Of a stretch of 64,000 nucleotides of DNA, positions 24,034 to 35,272 are shown one piece after another (position 1 is the stretch's first letter; each line of letters opens with the position of its first letter). The notes beneath the pieces were generated by a model. The model saw only the letters and a program-made list of their open reading frames with translations, was not told the origin of the DNA and searched no databases. The translations under genes and the position numbers were made by a program. This stretch comes from Canna indica (lineage: Eukaryota; Streptophyta; Magnoliopsida; Zingiberales; Cannaceae): NCBI GenBank assembly GCA_034359265.1, contig CP136897.1, positions 33,591,501 to 33,655,500 on the forward strand, read 5' to 3'.

Positions 24034-24150
24034 GGGTGCGATCATACCAGCACTAACACACCGGATCCCATCAGAACTCCGAAGTTAAGCGTGCTTGGGC
24101 GAGAGTAGTACTAGGACGGGTGACCCCCTGGGAAGTCCTCGTGTGGCACC
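24034..24150 (+). rRNA. 5S: 5S rRNA gene, copy 50 (type H)
   Basis: Changes: G25A, T84C, T112G. T84C is in box C. Confidence 0.96.
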
Positions 24151-24517
24151 TTTTTTTTTACTACCTATTTGATTGCACGACGAGATCATTTTTTTACCAA
24201 TCTTTCTAACCAAACGTTAAGGACGGACGACGTCGTCGACATAAAATTTGTCTGTCGATCGCCCGCGCGGGGCCCGCCGCAACCTCTACGGCCGGTTCGA
24301 TCGACCAACCGACCCGAAAAATTAAAATTTGTAAATATATAAGAAAAATAACATTTCAATTATTATTTTTCGTTTAAAACGGGCGTAACTCCGTGCATTA
24401 TTGTCCGATTTCAGCTTTTCACGTGGCGCTAAAAGGCGCGCGAAGAGACGAAGAAAATGACCCCGAGCTATCCCTCGGACGCTCACCCTTATTAGCCGAC
24501 GATCAGAAGTGCATGAC

Positions 24518-24634
24518 GGGTGCGATCATACCAGCACTAACGCACCGGATCCTATCAGAACTCCGAAGTTAAGCGTGCTTGGGCGAGAATAGTACTAGTA
24601 TGGGTGACCCCTTGGGAAGTCCTCGTGTTGCACC
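24518..24634 (+). rRNA. 5S: 5S rRNA gene, copy 51 (type I)
   Basis: Changes: C36T, G72A, G82T, C95T. The T tract is interrupted by G (TTTTTTGTTAC). Unlike the later I copies it still has C24. Confidence 0.96.
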
Positions 24635-25003
24635 TTTTTTGTTACTACCTATTTGATTGCACGACGAGATCATTTTTTTTTACCAATCTTTCTAACCAAA
24701 CGTTAAGGACGGACGACGTCGTCGACATAAAATTTGGCTTTCGATCGCCCGCGCGGGGCCCTCCGCAACCTCTACGGCCGGCTCGATGGACCCACCGACC
24801 CGAAAAATTAAAATTTGTAAATAAATAAGAAAAATAACATTTCAATTATTATTTTTCGTTTAAAACGGGCGTAACTCCGTGCATTATTGTCCGATTTCAG
24901 CTTTTCACGTGGCGCCAAAAGGCGCACGAAGAGACAAAGAAAATGACCCCGAGCTATCCCACGAACGTTCACCCTTATTAGCCGACGATCAGAAGGGCGT
25001 GAC

Positions 25004-25120
25004 GGGTGCGATCATACCAGCACTAACGCACCGGATCCCATTAGAACTTCGAAGTTAAGCGTGCTTGGGCGAGAGTAGTACTAGTATGGGTGACCCCCTG
25101 GGAAGTCCTCGTGTTGCACC
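25004..25120 (+). rRNA. 5S: 5S rRNA gene, copy 52 (type J)
   Basis: Changes: C39T, C46T, G82T. The spacer starts like that of the copy at 37094 (CTAACTATTTG, GGACAGATGACG) and then switches to the A1 type. Confidence 0.96.
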
Positions 25121-25490
25121 TTTTTTTTTACTAACTATTTGATTGCACGACGAGATCATTTTTTTTACCAATCTTTCTAACCAAACGTTAAGGACAGATG
25201 ACGTCGTCGACATAAAATTTGGCTGTCGATCGCCCACGCGGGGCTCGCCGCAACCTCTACGGCCGGCTCGATCGACCAACCAACCCGAAAAATTATAATT
25301 TGTAAATAAATAAGAAAAATAACATTTCAATTATTATTTTTCGTTTAAAACGAGCGTAACTCCGTGCATTAATGTCCGATTTCAGCTTTTCACGTGGCGC
25401 TGAAAGGCGCCCAAAATAGACGAAGAAAATGACCCCCGAACTCTCCCTCGGACGCTCACCCTTATTAGCCGATGATCAGAAGGGCATATT

Positions 25491-25607
25491 CGGTGCGATC
25501 ATACTAGCACTAATGCACCGGATCCCATTAGAACTCCTAAGTTAAGCGTGCTTGGGCGAGAGTAGTACTAGGATGGGTGACCCCTTGGGAAGTCCTCGTG
25601 TTGCACC
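25491..25607 (+). rRNA. 5S: 5S rRNA gene, copy 53 (type B)
   Basis: Changes: G1C, C15T, C24T, C39T, G48T, C95T. It marks the left end of a block that copies 13418-16309 at a distance of 12,073 bp. Confidence 0.95.
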
Positions 25608-25976
25608 TTTTTTTTTACTTCCTATTTGATTGCACGACGAGATCATTTTTTTTACCAATCTTTCTAACCAAACGTTAAGGACGGACGACGTCGTCGCCAT
25701 AAATCTTGGCTGTCGATCGCCCGCGCGGGGCCCGCCGCAACCTCTACGGCCAGCTCGATCGACCAACCGACCCGAAAAATTAAAATTTGTAAATAAATAA
25801 GAAAAATAACAATTCAATTATTATTTTTCGTTTAAAACGGGCGTAACTCCGTGCATTATTGTCCGATTTCAGCTTTTCACGTGGCGCTGAAAGGCGCCCA
25901 AAGAGACGAAGAAAATGACCCCCGAACTCTCCCTCGGACGCTCACCCTTATTAGCCGATGATCAGAAGGGCATATT

Positions 25977-26070
25977 CGGTGCGATCATACTAGCACTAAT
26001 GCACCGGATCCCATTAGAACTCCGAAGTTAAGCGTGCTTGGGCGAGAGTAGTACTAGGATGGGTGACCCC
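25977..26070 (+). pseudogene. 5S: 5S rRNA gene, 3'-truncated (type C)
   Basis: Ends after position 94, with G1C, C15T, C24T, C39T. Confidence 0.93.
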
Positions 26071-26438
26071 TTTTTTTTTACTTCCTATTTGATTGCACGA
26101 CGAGATCATTTTTTTTACCAATCTTTCTAACCAAACGTTAAGGACGGACGACGTCGTCGACATAAAATTTGGCTTTCGATCGTCCGTACGAGGCCCGCCG
26201 CAACCTCTACGGCCGGCTCGATCGACCAACCGACCCGAAAAATTAAAATTTGTAAATAAATAAGAAAAATAGCATTTCAATTATTATTTTTTGTTTAAAA
26301 CGGCCGTAACTCCGTGCATTATTGTCCGATTTTAGCTTTTTACGTGGCGCTAAAAGGCGCGCGAAGAGACGAAGAAAATGACCCCGAGCTATCCCTCGGA
26401 CGCTCACCCTTATTAGCCGACGATCAGAAGTGCATGAC

Positions 26439-26555
26439 GGGTGCGATCATACTAGCACTAACGCACCGGATCCCATCAGAACTTCGAAGTTCAGCGTGCT
26501 TGCGCGAGAGTGGTACTAGGATGGGTGACCCCTTGGGAAGTCCTCGTGTTGCACC
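26439..26555 (+). rRNA. 5S: 5S rRNA gene, copy 55 (type D)
   Basis: Changes: C15T, C46T, A54C, G65C, A74G, C95T. Confidence 0.96.
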
Positions 26556-26924
26556 TTTTTTTTTACTACCTATTTGATTGCACGACGAGATCATTTTTTT
26601 TACCAATCTTTCTAAACAAACGTTAAGGACGGACGATGTCGTCGCCATAAAATTTGGCTGTCGATCGCCCGCGCGGGGCCTGCCGCTACCTCTACGGCCG
26701 GCTCGATCGACCAACGAACTCGAAAAATTAAAATTTGTAAATAAATAAGAAAAATAACGTTTTAATTATTATTTTTCGTTTAAAACGGGCGTAACTCCGT
26801 GCATTATTGTCCGATTTCAGCTTTTCACGTGGCGCTGAAAGGCGCGCAAAGAGACGAAGAAAATGACCCCCGAACTCTCCCTCGGACGCTCACCCTTATT
26901 AGCCGACGATCAGAAGTGCTTATC

Positions 26925-27041
26925 GGGTGTGATCATACCAGCACTAACGCACCGGATCCCATCAAAACTCCGAAGTTAAGCGTGCTTGGGCGAGAGTTGT
27001 ACTAGGATGGGTGACCCCCTGGGAAGCCCTCGCGTTGTACC
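26925..27041 (+). rRNA. 5S: 5S rRNA gene, copy 56 (type E)
   Basis: Changes: C6T, G41A, A74T, T103C, T109C, C114T. Confidence 0.96.
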
Positions 27042-27409
27042 TTTTTTTTTACTACCTATTTGATTGCACGACGAGATCATTTTTTTTACCAATCTTTCTA
27101 ACCAAACGTTAAGGACGGACGACGTCGTCGCCATAAATCTTGGCTGTCGATCGCCCGCGCGGGGCCCGCCGCAACCTCTACGGCCGGCTCGATCGACCAA
27201 CCGACCCGAAAAATTAAAATTTGTAAATAAATAAGAAAAATAACATTTCAATTATTATTTTTCGTTTAAAACGGGCGTAACTCCGTGCATTATTGTCCGA
27301 TTTCAGCTTTTCACGTGGCGCTGAAATGCGCGCGAAGAGACGAAGAAAATGACCCCGAGTTGTTCCTTGGACGCTCACCCTTATTAGCCGACGATCAGAA
27401 GTGCATGAC

Positions 27410-27526
27410 GGGTGCGATCATACTAGCACTAACGCACCGGATCCCATCAGAACTCCGAAGATAAGCGTGCTTGGGCGAGAGTAGTACTAGGATGGGTGAC
27501 CCTTTGGGAAGTCCTCGTGTTGCACA
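27410..27526 (+). rRNA. 5S: 5S rRNA gene, copy 57 (type A1)
   Basis: Changes: C15T, T52A, C94T, C95T, C117A. Confidence 0.96.
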
Positions 27527-27896
27527 TTTTTTTTTACTACCTATTTGATTGCACGACGAGATCATTTTTTTTACCAATCATTCTAACCAAACGTTAAGGA
27601 CGGACGACGTCGTCGACATAAAATTTGGCTGTCGATCGCCCACGCGGGGCTCGCCGCAACCTCTACGGCCGGCTCGATCGACCAACCAACCCGAAAAATT
27701 ATAATTTGTAAATAAATAAGAAAAATAACATTTCAATTATTATTTTTCGTTTAAAACGAGCGTAACTCCGTGCATTATTGTCCAATTTCAGCTTTTCACG
27801 TGGCGCTGAAAGGCGCCCAAAATAGACGAAGAAAATGACACCCGAACTCTCCCTCGGACGCTCACCCTTATTAGCCGATGATCAGAAGGGCATATT

Positions 27897-28013
27897 CGGT
27901 GCGATCATACTAGCACTAATGCACCGGATCCCATTAGAACTCCTAAGTTAAGCGTGCTTGGGCGAGAGTAGTACTAGGATGGGTGACCCCTTGGGAAGTC
28001 CTCGTGTTGCACC
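27897..28013 (+). rRNA. 5S: 5S rRNA gene, copy 58 (type B)
   Basis: Changes: G1C, C15T, C24T, C39T, G48T, C95T. Upstream A at 27784 and A at 27840 match the private variants before the copy at 15824. Confidence 0.95.
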
Positions 28014-28382
28014 TTTTTTTTTACTTCCTATTTGATTGCACGACGAGATCATTTTTTTTACCAATCTTTCTAACCAAACGTTAAGGACGGACGACGTAGT
28101 CGCCATAAATCTTGGCTGTCGATCGCCCGCGCGGGGCCCGCCGCAACCTCTACGGCCAGCTCGATCGACCAACCGACCCGAAAAATTAAAATTTGTAAAT
28201 AAATAAGAAAAATAACAATTCAATTATTATTTTTCGTTTAAAACGGGCGTAACTCCGTGCATTATTGTCCGATTTCAGCTTTTCACGTGGCGCTGAAAGG
28301 CGCCCAAAGAGACGAAGAAAATGACCCCCGAACTCTCCCTCGGACGCTCACCCTTATTAGCCGATGATCAAAAGGGCATATT

Positions 28383-28476
28383 CGGTGCGATCATACTAGC
28401 ACTAATGCACCGGATCCCATTAGAACTCCGAAGTTAAGCGTGCTTGGGCGAGAGTAGTACTAGGATGGGTGACCCC
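28383..28476 (+). pseudogene. 5S: 5S rRNA gene, 3'-truncated (type C), last of six
   Basis: Ends after position 94, with G1C, C15T, C24T, C39T. Confidence 0.93.
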
Positions 28477-28844
28477 TTTTTTTTTACTTCCTATTTGATT
28501 GCACGACGAGATCATTTTTTTTACCAATCTTTCTAACCAAACGTTAAGGACGGACGACGTCGTCGACATAAAATTTGGCTTTCGATCGTCCGTACGAGGC
28601 CCGCCGCAACCTCTACGGCCGGCTCGATCGACCAACCGACCCGAAAAATTAAAATTTGTAAATAAATAAGAAAAATAACATTTCAATTATTATTTTTTGT
28701 TTAAAACGGCCGTAACTCCGTGCATTATTGTCCGATTTTAGCTTTTTACGTGGCGCTAAAAGGCGCGCGAAGAGACGAAGAAAATGACCCCGAGCTATCC
28801 CTCGGACGCTCACCCTTATTAGCCGACGATCAGAAGTGCATGAC

Positions 28845-28961
28845 GGGTGCGATCATACTAGCACTAACGCACCGGATCCCATCAGAACTTCGAAGTTCAG
28901 CGTGCTTGCGCGAGAGTGGTACAAGGATGGGTGACCCCTTGGGAAGTCCTCGTGTTGCACC
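28845..28961 (+). rRNA. 5S: 5S rRNA gene, copy 60 (type D)
   Basis: Type D changes plus T79A. Confidence 0.96.
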
Positions 28962-29330
28962 TTTTTTTTTACTACCTATTTGATTGCACGACGAGATCAT
29001 TTTTTTTACCAATCTTTCTAAACAAACGTTAAGGACGGACGACGTCGTCGCCATAAAATTTGGCTGTCGATCACCCGCGCGGGGCCTGCCGCAACCTCTA
29101 CGGCCGGCTCGATCGACCAACGAACTCGAAAAATTAAAATTTGTAAATAAATAAGAAAAATAACGTTTTAATTATTATTTTTCGTTTAAAACGGGCGTAA
29201 CTCCGTGCATTATTGTCCGATTTCAGCTTTTCACGTGGCGCTGAATGGCGTGCAAAGAGACGAAGAAAATGACCCCCGAACTCTCCCTCGGACGCTCACC
29301 CTTATTAGCCGACGATCAGAAGTGCTTATC

Positions 29331-29447
29331 GGGTGTGATCATACCAGCACTAACGCACCGGATCCCATCAAAACTCCGAAGTTAAGCGTGCTTGGGCGAG
29401 AGTTGTACTAGGATGGGTGACCCCTTGGGAAGTCCTCGCGTTGTACC
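29331..29447 (+). rRNA. 5S: 5S rRNA gene, copy 61 (type E)
   Basis: Changes: C6T, G41A, A74T, C95T, T109C, C114T. Confidence 0.96.
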
Positions 29448-29815
29448 TTTTTTTTTACTACCTATTTGATTGCACGACGAGATCATTTCTTTTACCAATC
29501 TTTCTAACCAAACGTTAAGGACGGACGACGTCGTCGCCATAAATCTTGGCTGTCGATCGCCCGCGCGGGGCCCGCCGCAACCTCTACGGCCGGCTCGATC
29601 GACCAACCGACCCGAAAAATTAAAATTTGTAAATAAATAAGAAAAATAACATTTCAATTATTATTTTTCGTTTAAAACGGGCGTAACTCCGTGCATTATT
29701 GTCCGATTTCAGCTTTTCACGTGGCGCTGAAATGCGTGCGAAGAGACGAAGAAAATGACCCCGAGTTTTTCCTTGGACGCTCACCCTTATTAGCCGACGA
29801 TCAAAAGTGCATGAC

Positions 29816-29932
29816 GGGTGCGATCATACTAGCACTAACGCACCGGATCCCATCAGAACTCCGAAGATAAGCGTGCTTGGGCGAGAGTAGTACTAGGATG
29901 GGTGACCCTTTGGGAAGTCCTCGTGTTGCATA
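29816..29932 (+). rRNA. 5S: 5S rRNA gene, copy 62 (type A2)
   Basis: Changes: C15T, T52A, C94T, C95T, C116T, C117A. Confidence 0.96.
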
Positions 29933-30301
29933 TTTTTTTTTACTACCTATTTGATTGCACGACGAGATCATTTTTTTTACCAATCTTTCTAACCAAACGT
30001 TAAGGACGGACGACGTCGTCGACATAAAATTTGGCTGTCGATCGCCCGCGCGGGGCCCGCCGCAACCTCTACGGCCGGCTCGATCGACCAACGTACTCGA
30101 AAAATTAAAATTTGTAAATAAATAAGAAAAATAACTTTTTAATTATTATTTTTCGTTTAAAACGGGCGTAACTCCGTGCATTATTGTCCGATTTCAGCTT
30201 TTCACGTGGCGCTGAAAGGCGCGCAAAGAGACGAAGAAAATGACCCCCGAACTCTCCCTCGGACGCTCACCCTTATTAGCCGACGATCAGAAGTGCTTAT
30301 C

Positions 30302-30418
30302 GGGTGTGATCATACCAGCACTAACGCACCGGATCGCATCAAAACTCCGAAGTTAAGCGTGCTTGGGCGAGAGTTGTACTAGGATGGGTGACCCCCTGGG
30401 AAGTCCTCGCGTTGTACC
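30302..30418 (+). rRNA. 5S: 5S rRNA gene, copy 63 (type E)
   Basis: Changes: C6T, C35G, G41A, A74T, T109C, C114T. Confidence 0.96.
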
Positions 30419-30786
30419 TTTTTTTTTACTACCTATTTGATTGCACGACGAGATCATTTTTTTTACCAATCTTTCTAACCAAACGTTAAGGACGGACGAC
30501 GTCGTCGCCATAAATCTTGGCTGTCGATCGCCCGCGCGGGGCCCGCCGCAACCTCTACGGCCGGCTCGATCGACCAACCGACCCGAAAAATTAAAATTTG
30601 TAAATAAATAAGAAAAATAACATTTCAATTATTATTTTTCGTTTAAAACGGGCGTAACTCCGTGCATTATTGTCCGATTTCAGCTTTTCACGTGGCGCTG
30701 AAATGCGCGCGAAGAGACGAAGAAAATGACCTCGAGTTGTTCCTTGGACGCTCACCCTTATTAGCCGACGATCAGAAGTGCATGAC

Positions 30787-30903
30787 GGGTGCGATCATAC
30801 TAGCACTAACGCACCGGATCCCATCAGAACTCCGAAGATAAGCGTGCTTGGGCGAGAGTAGTACTAGGATGGGTGACCCTTTGGGAAGTCCTCGTGTTGC
30901 ACA
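30787..30903 (+). rRNA. 5S: 5S rRNA gene, copy 64 (type A1)
   Basis: Changes: C15T, T52A, C94T, C95T, C117A. Confidence 0.96.
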
Positions 30904-31273
30904 TTTTTTTTTACTACCTATTTGATTGCACGACGAGATCATTTTTTTTACCAATCTTTCTAACCAAACGTTAAGGACGGACGACGTCGTCGACATAAAA
31001 TTTGGCTGTCAATCGCCCACGCGGGGCTCGCCGCAACCTCTACGGCCGGCTCGATCGACCAACCAACCCGAAAAATTATAATTTGTAAATAAATAAGAAA
31101 AATAACATTTCAATTATTATTTTTCGTTTAAAACGAGCGTAACTCCGTGCATTATTGTCCGATTTCAGCTTTTCACGTGGCGCTGAAAGGCGCCCAAAAT
31201 AGACGAAGAAAATGACCCCCAAACTCTCCCTCGGACGCTCACCCTTATTAGCCGATGATCAGAAGGGCATATT

Positions 31274-31390
31274 CGGTGCGATCATACTAGCACTAATGCA
31301 CCGGATCCCATTAGAACTCCTAAGTTAAGCGTGCTTGGGCGAGAGTAGTACTAGGATGGGTGACCCCTTGGGAAGTCCTCGTGTTGCACC
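31274..31390 (+). rRNA. 5S: 5S rRNA gene, copy 65 (type B)
   Basis: Changes: G1C, C15T, C24T, C39T, G48T, C95T. The spacer behind it has AATAATAATTC, as at 22578 and 34185, the other B units followed by F. Confidence 0.95.
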
Positions 31391-31759
31391 TTTTTTTTTA
31401 CTTCCTATTTGATTGCACGACGAGATCATTTTTTTTACCAATCTTTCTAACCAAACGTTAAGGACGGACGACGTCGTCGCCATAAATCTTGGCTGTCGAT
31501 CGCCCGCGCGGGGCCCGCCGCAACCTCTACGGCCAGCTCGATCGACCAACCGACCCGAAAAATTAAAATTTGTAAATAAATAAGAAAAATAATAATTCAA
31601 TTATTATTTTTCGTTTAAAACGAGCGTAACTCCGTGCATTATTGTCTGATTTCAGCTTTTCACGTGGCGCTGAAAGGTGCGCGAAGAGACAAAGAAAATG
31701 ACCCCTGAACTCTCCCTCGGACGCTCACCCTTATTAGCCGACGATCAGAAGAGCATGAC

Positions 31760-31876
31760 GGGTGCGATCATACCAGCACTAACGCACCGGATCCCATCAG
31801 AACTACGAAGTTAAGCGTGGTTGGGCGAGAGTAGTACTCGGATGGATGACCCCCTGGGAAGTCCTCGTGTTGCACC
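31760..31876 (+). rRNA. 5S: 5S rRNA gene, copy 66 (type F)
   Basis: Changes: C46A, C61G, A80C, G87A. Confidence 0.96.
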
Positions 31877-32244
31877 TATTTTTTTACTACCTATTTGATT
31901 GAACGACGAGATCATTTTTTTTACCAATCTTTCTAACCAAACGATAAGGACGGACGACATCGTCGCCATAAAATTTGGCTTTCGATCGCCCGCGCGGGGC
32001 CCGCCGCAACCTCTACGGCCGGTTCGATCGACCAACCGACCCGAAAAATTAAAATTTGTAAATAAATAAGAAAAATAACATTTCAATTATTATTTTTTGT
32101 TTAAAACGGGCGTAACTCCGTGCATTATTGTCAGATTTCAGCTTTTCACGTGGCGCTGAAAGGCGCGCAAAGAGACGAAGAAAATGACCCCGAGCTATCC
32201 CTCGGATGCTCACCCTTATTAGCCGACGATCAGAGGTGAATGAT

Positions 32245-32361
32245 GGGTGCGATCATACCAGCACTAACGCACCGTATCCCATCAAAACTCCGAAGTTAAG
32301 CGTGCTTGGGCGAGAGTAGTACTAGGATGGGTGACCCCCTGGGAAGTCCTCGTGTTGCACT
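32245..32361 (+). rRNA. 5S: 5S rRNA gene, copy 67 (type G)
   Basis: Changes: G31T, G41A, C117T. Confidence 0.96.
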
Positions 32362-32729
32362 TTTTTTTTTACTACCTATTTGATTGCACGACGAGATCAT
32401 TTTTTTTACCAATCTTTCTAACCAAACGTTAAGGACGGACGATGTCATCGACATAAAATTTGGCTGTCGATCGCCCGCGCGGGGCCCACCGCAACCTCTA
32501 CGGCCGGCTCGATCGACCAACCAACCCGAAAAATTAAAATTTGTAAACAAATGAGAAAAATAACATTTCAATTATTATTTTTCGTTTAAAACGGGCGTAA
32601 CTCCGTGCATTATTGTCCGATTTCAGCTTTTCACGTGGCGCTAAAAGGCGCGCGAAGAGACGAAGAAAATGACCCTGTGCTATCCCTCGGACGCTCACCC
32701 TTTTTAGCCGACGATCAGAAGTGCACGAC

Positions 32730-32846
32730 GGGTGCGATCATACCAGCACTAACACACCGGATCCCATCAGAACTCCGAAGTTAAGCGTGCTTGGGCGAGA
32801 GTAGTACTAGGACGGGTGACCCCCTGGGAAGTCCTCGTGTTGCACG
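32730..32846 (+). rRNA. 5S: 5S rRNA gene, copy 68 (type H)
   Basis: Changes: G25A, T84C, C117G. The upstream TATA-like sequence is altered to TTTTTAG. Confidence 0.96.
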
Positions 32847-33213
32847 TTTTTTTTTACTACCTATTTGATTGCACGACGAGATCATTTTTTTACCAATCTT
32901 TCTAACCAAACGTTAAGGACGGACGACGTCGTCGACATAAAATTTGTCTGTCGATCGCCCGCGCGGGGCCCGCCGCAACCTCTACGGCCGGTTCGATCGA
33001 CCAACCGACCTGAAAAATTAAAATTTGTAAATAAATAAGAAAAATAACATTTCAATTATTATTTTTCGTTTAAAACGGGCGTAACTCCGTGCATTATTGT
33101 CCGATTTCAGCTTTTCACGTGGCGCTAAAAGGCGCGCGAAGAGACGAAGAAAATGACCCCGAGCTATCCCTCGGACGCTCACCCTTATTAGCCGACGATC
33201 AGAAGTGCATGAC

Positions 33214-33329
33214 GGGTGCGATCATACCAGCACTAAGCACCGGATCCCATCAGAACTCCGAAGTTAAGCGTGCTTGGGCGAGAATAGTACTAGTATGGGT
33301 GACCCCTTGGGAAGTCCTCGTGTTGCACC
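33214..33329 (+). rRNA. 5S: 5S rRNA gene, copy 69 (type I, 1-bp deletion)
   Basis: 116 bp. C24 is deleted (CTAAGCACC). Other changes: G72A, G82T, C95T. The T tract is interrupted by G. Confidence 0.95.
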
Positions 33330-33698
33330 TTTTTTGTTACTACCTATTTGATTGCACGACGAGATCATTTTTTTTTACCAATCTTTCTAACCAAACGTTA
33401 AGGACGGACGACGTCGTCGACATAAAATTTGGCTTTCGATCGCCCGCGCGGGGCCCTCCGCAACCTCTACGGCCGGCTCGATGGACCCACCGACCCGAAA
33501 AATTAAAATTTGTAAATAAATAAGAAAAATAACATTTCAATTATTATTTTTCGTTTAAAACGGGCGTAACTCCGTGCATTATTGTCCGATTTCAGCTTTT
33601 CACGTGGCGCCAAAAGGCGCACGAAGAGACGAAGAAAATGACCCCGAGCTATCCCACGAACGTTCACCCTTATTAGCCGACGATCAGAAGGGCGTGAC

Positions 33699-33815
33699 GG
33701 GTGCGATCATACCAGCACTAACGCACCGGATCCCATTAGAACTTCGAAGTTAAGCGTGCTTGGGCGAGAGTAGTACTATGATGGGTGACCCCCTGGGAAG
33801 TCCTCGTGTTGCACT
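33699..33815 (+). rRNA. 5S: 5S rRNA gene, copy 70 (type J)
   Basis: Changes: C39T, C46T, G81T, C117T. The T tract is interrupted by C (TTTCTTTTTTAC). Confidence 0.96.
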
Positions 33816-34184
33816 TTCTTTTTTACTACCTATTTGATTGCACGACGAGATCATTTTTTTACCAATCTTTCTAACCAAACGTTAAGGACGGACGACGTCG
33901 TCGACATAAAATTTGGCTGTCGATCGCCCGCGCGGGGCCCGCCGCAACCTCTACGGCCGGCTCGATCGACCAACCGACCCGAAAAATTAAAATTTGTAAA
34001 TAAATAAGAAAAATAACATTTCAATTATTATTTTTCGTTTAAAACGGGCGTAACTCCGTGCATTATTGTCCGATTTCAGCTTTTCACGTGGCGCTGAAAG
34101 GCGCCCAAAATAGACGAAGAAAATGACCCCCGAACTCTCCCTCGGACGCTCACCCTTATTAGCCGATGATCAGAAGGGCATATT

Positions 34185-34301
34185 CGGTGCGATCATACTA
34201 GCACTAATGCACCGGATCCCATTAGAACTCCTAAGTTAAGCGTGCTTGGGCGAGAGTAGTACTAGGATGGGTGACCCCTTGGGAAGTCCTCGTGTTGCAC
34301 C
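34185..34301 (+). rRNA. 5S: 5S rRNA gene, copy 71 (type B)
   Basis: Changes: G1C, C15T, C24T, C39T, G48T, C95T. Last type B unit in the window. Confidence 0.95.
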
Positions 34302-34670
34302 TTTTTTTTTACTTCCTATTTGATTGCACGACGAGATCATTTTTTTTACCAATCTTTCTAACCAAACGTTAAGGACGGACGACGTCGTCGCCATAAATCT
34401 TGGCTGTCGATCGCCCGCGCGGGGCCCGCCGCAACCTCTACGGCCAGCTCGATCGACCAACCGACCCGAAAAATTAAAATTTGTAAATAAATAAGAAAAA
34501 TAATAATTCAATTATTATTTTTCGTTTAAAACGAGCGTAACTCCGTGCATTATTGTCTGATTTCAGCTTTTCACGTGGCGCTGAAAGGTGCGCGAAGAGA
34601 CAAAGAAAATGACCCCTGAACTCTCCCTCGGACGCTCACCCTTATTAGCCGACGATCAGAAGAGCATGAC

Positions 34671-34787
34671 GGGTGCGATCATACCAGCACTAACGCACCG
34701 GATCCCATCAGAACTACGAAGTTAAGCGTGGTTGGGCGAGAGTAGTACTCGGATGGGTGACCCCCTGGGAAGTCCTCGTGTTGCACC
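34671..34787 (+). rRNA. 5S: 5S rRNA gene, copy 72 (type F)
   Basis: Changes: C46A, C61G, A80C. Confidence 0.96.
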
Positions 34788-35155
34788 TATTTTTTTACTA
34801 CCTATTTGATTGAACGACGAGATCATTTTTTTTACCAATCTTTCTAACCAAACGATAAGGACGGACGACATCGTCGCCATAAAATTTGGCTGTCGATCGC
34901 CCGCGCGGGGCCCGCCGCAACCTCTACGGCCGGTTCGATCGACCAACCGACCCGAAAAATTAAAATTTGTAAATAAATAAGAAAAATAACATTTCAATTA
35001 TTATTTTTTGTTTAAAACGGGCGTAACTCCGTGCATTATTGTCAGATTTCAGCTTTTCACGTGGCGCTGAAAGGCGCGCAAAGAGACGAAGAAAATGACC
35101 CCGAGCTATCCCTCGGATGCTCACCCTTATTAGCAGACGATCAGAGGTGCATGAT

Positions 35156-35272
35156 GGGTGCGATCATACCAGCACTAACGCACCGTATCCCATCAAAACT
35201 CCGAAGTTAAGCGTGCTTGGGCGAGAGTAGTACTAGGATGGGTGACCCCCTGGGAAGTCCTCGTGTTGCACT
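35156..35272 (+). rRNA. 5S: 5S rRNA gene, copy 73 (type G)
   Basis: Changes: G31T, G41A, C117T. Confidence 0.96.

Larger units (their letters stand above)
23064..25976 (+). repeat. 6-unit higher-order repeat F-G-H-I-J-B, first copy (2,913 bp)
   Basis: F 23064, G 23549, H 24034, I 24518, J 25004, B 25491. Related blocks follow at 31760 and 34671. The J unit here ends in an A1-type spacer, unlike the later J units. Confidence 0.92.
25977..28382 (+). repeat. 5-unit higher-order repeat C-D-E-A1-B (2,406 bp)
   Basis: C 25977, D 26439, E 26925, A1 27410, B 27897. The length equals that of the block at 13904-16309, and the two share private variants before B. Confidence 0.93.
28383..31759 (+). repeat. 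7-unit higher-order repeat C-D-E-A2-E-A1-B (3,377 bp)
   Basis: C 28383, D 28845, E 29331, A2 29816, E 30302, A1 30787, B 31274. The TTTCTTTTACC variant after the first E ties it to the blocks at 16310 and 19687. Confidence 0.93.
31760..34670 (+). repeat. 6-unit higher-order repeat F-G-H-I-J-B, second copy (2,911 bp)
   Basis: F 31760, G 32245, H 32730, I 33214, J 33699, B 34185. Nearly identical, including the one-base deletion in I and C117G in H, to the block starting at 34671. Confidence 0.93.

Noticed and set aside
33089..33523. Longest open frame (144 codons, + strand), repeated at 36000-36434
   Set aside because: It spans promoter, 5S gene and spacer and owes its length to the one-base deletion of C24 in the type I gene. 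No domain or codon bias.
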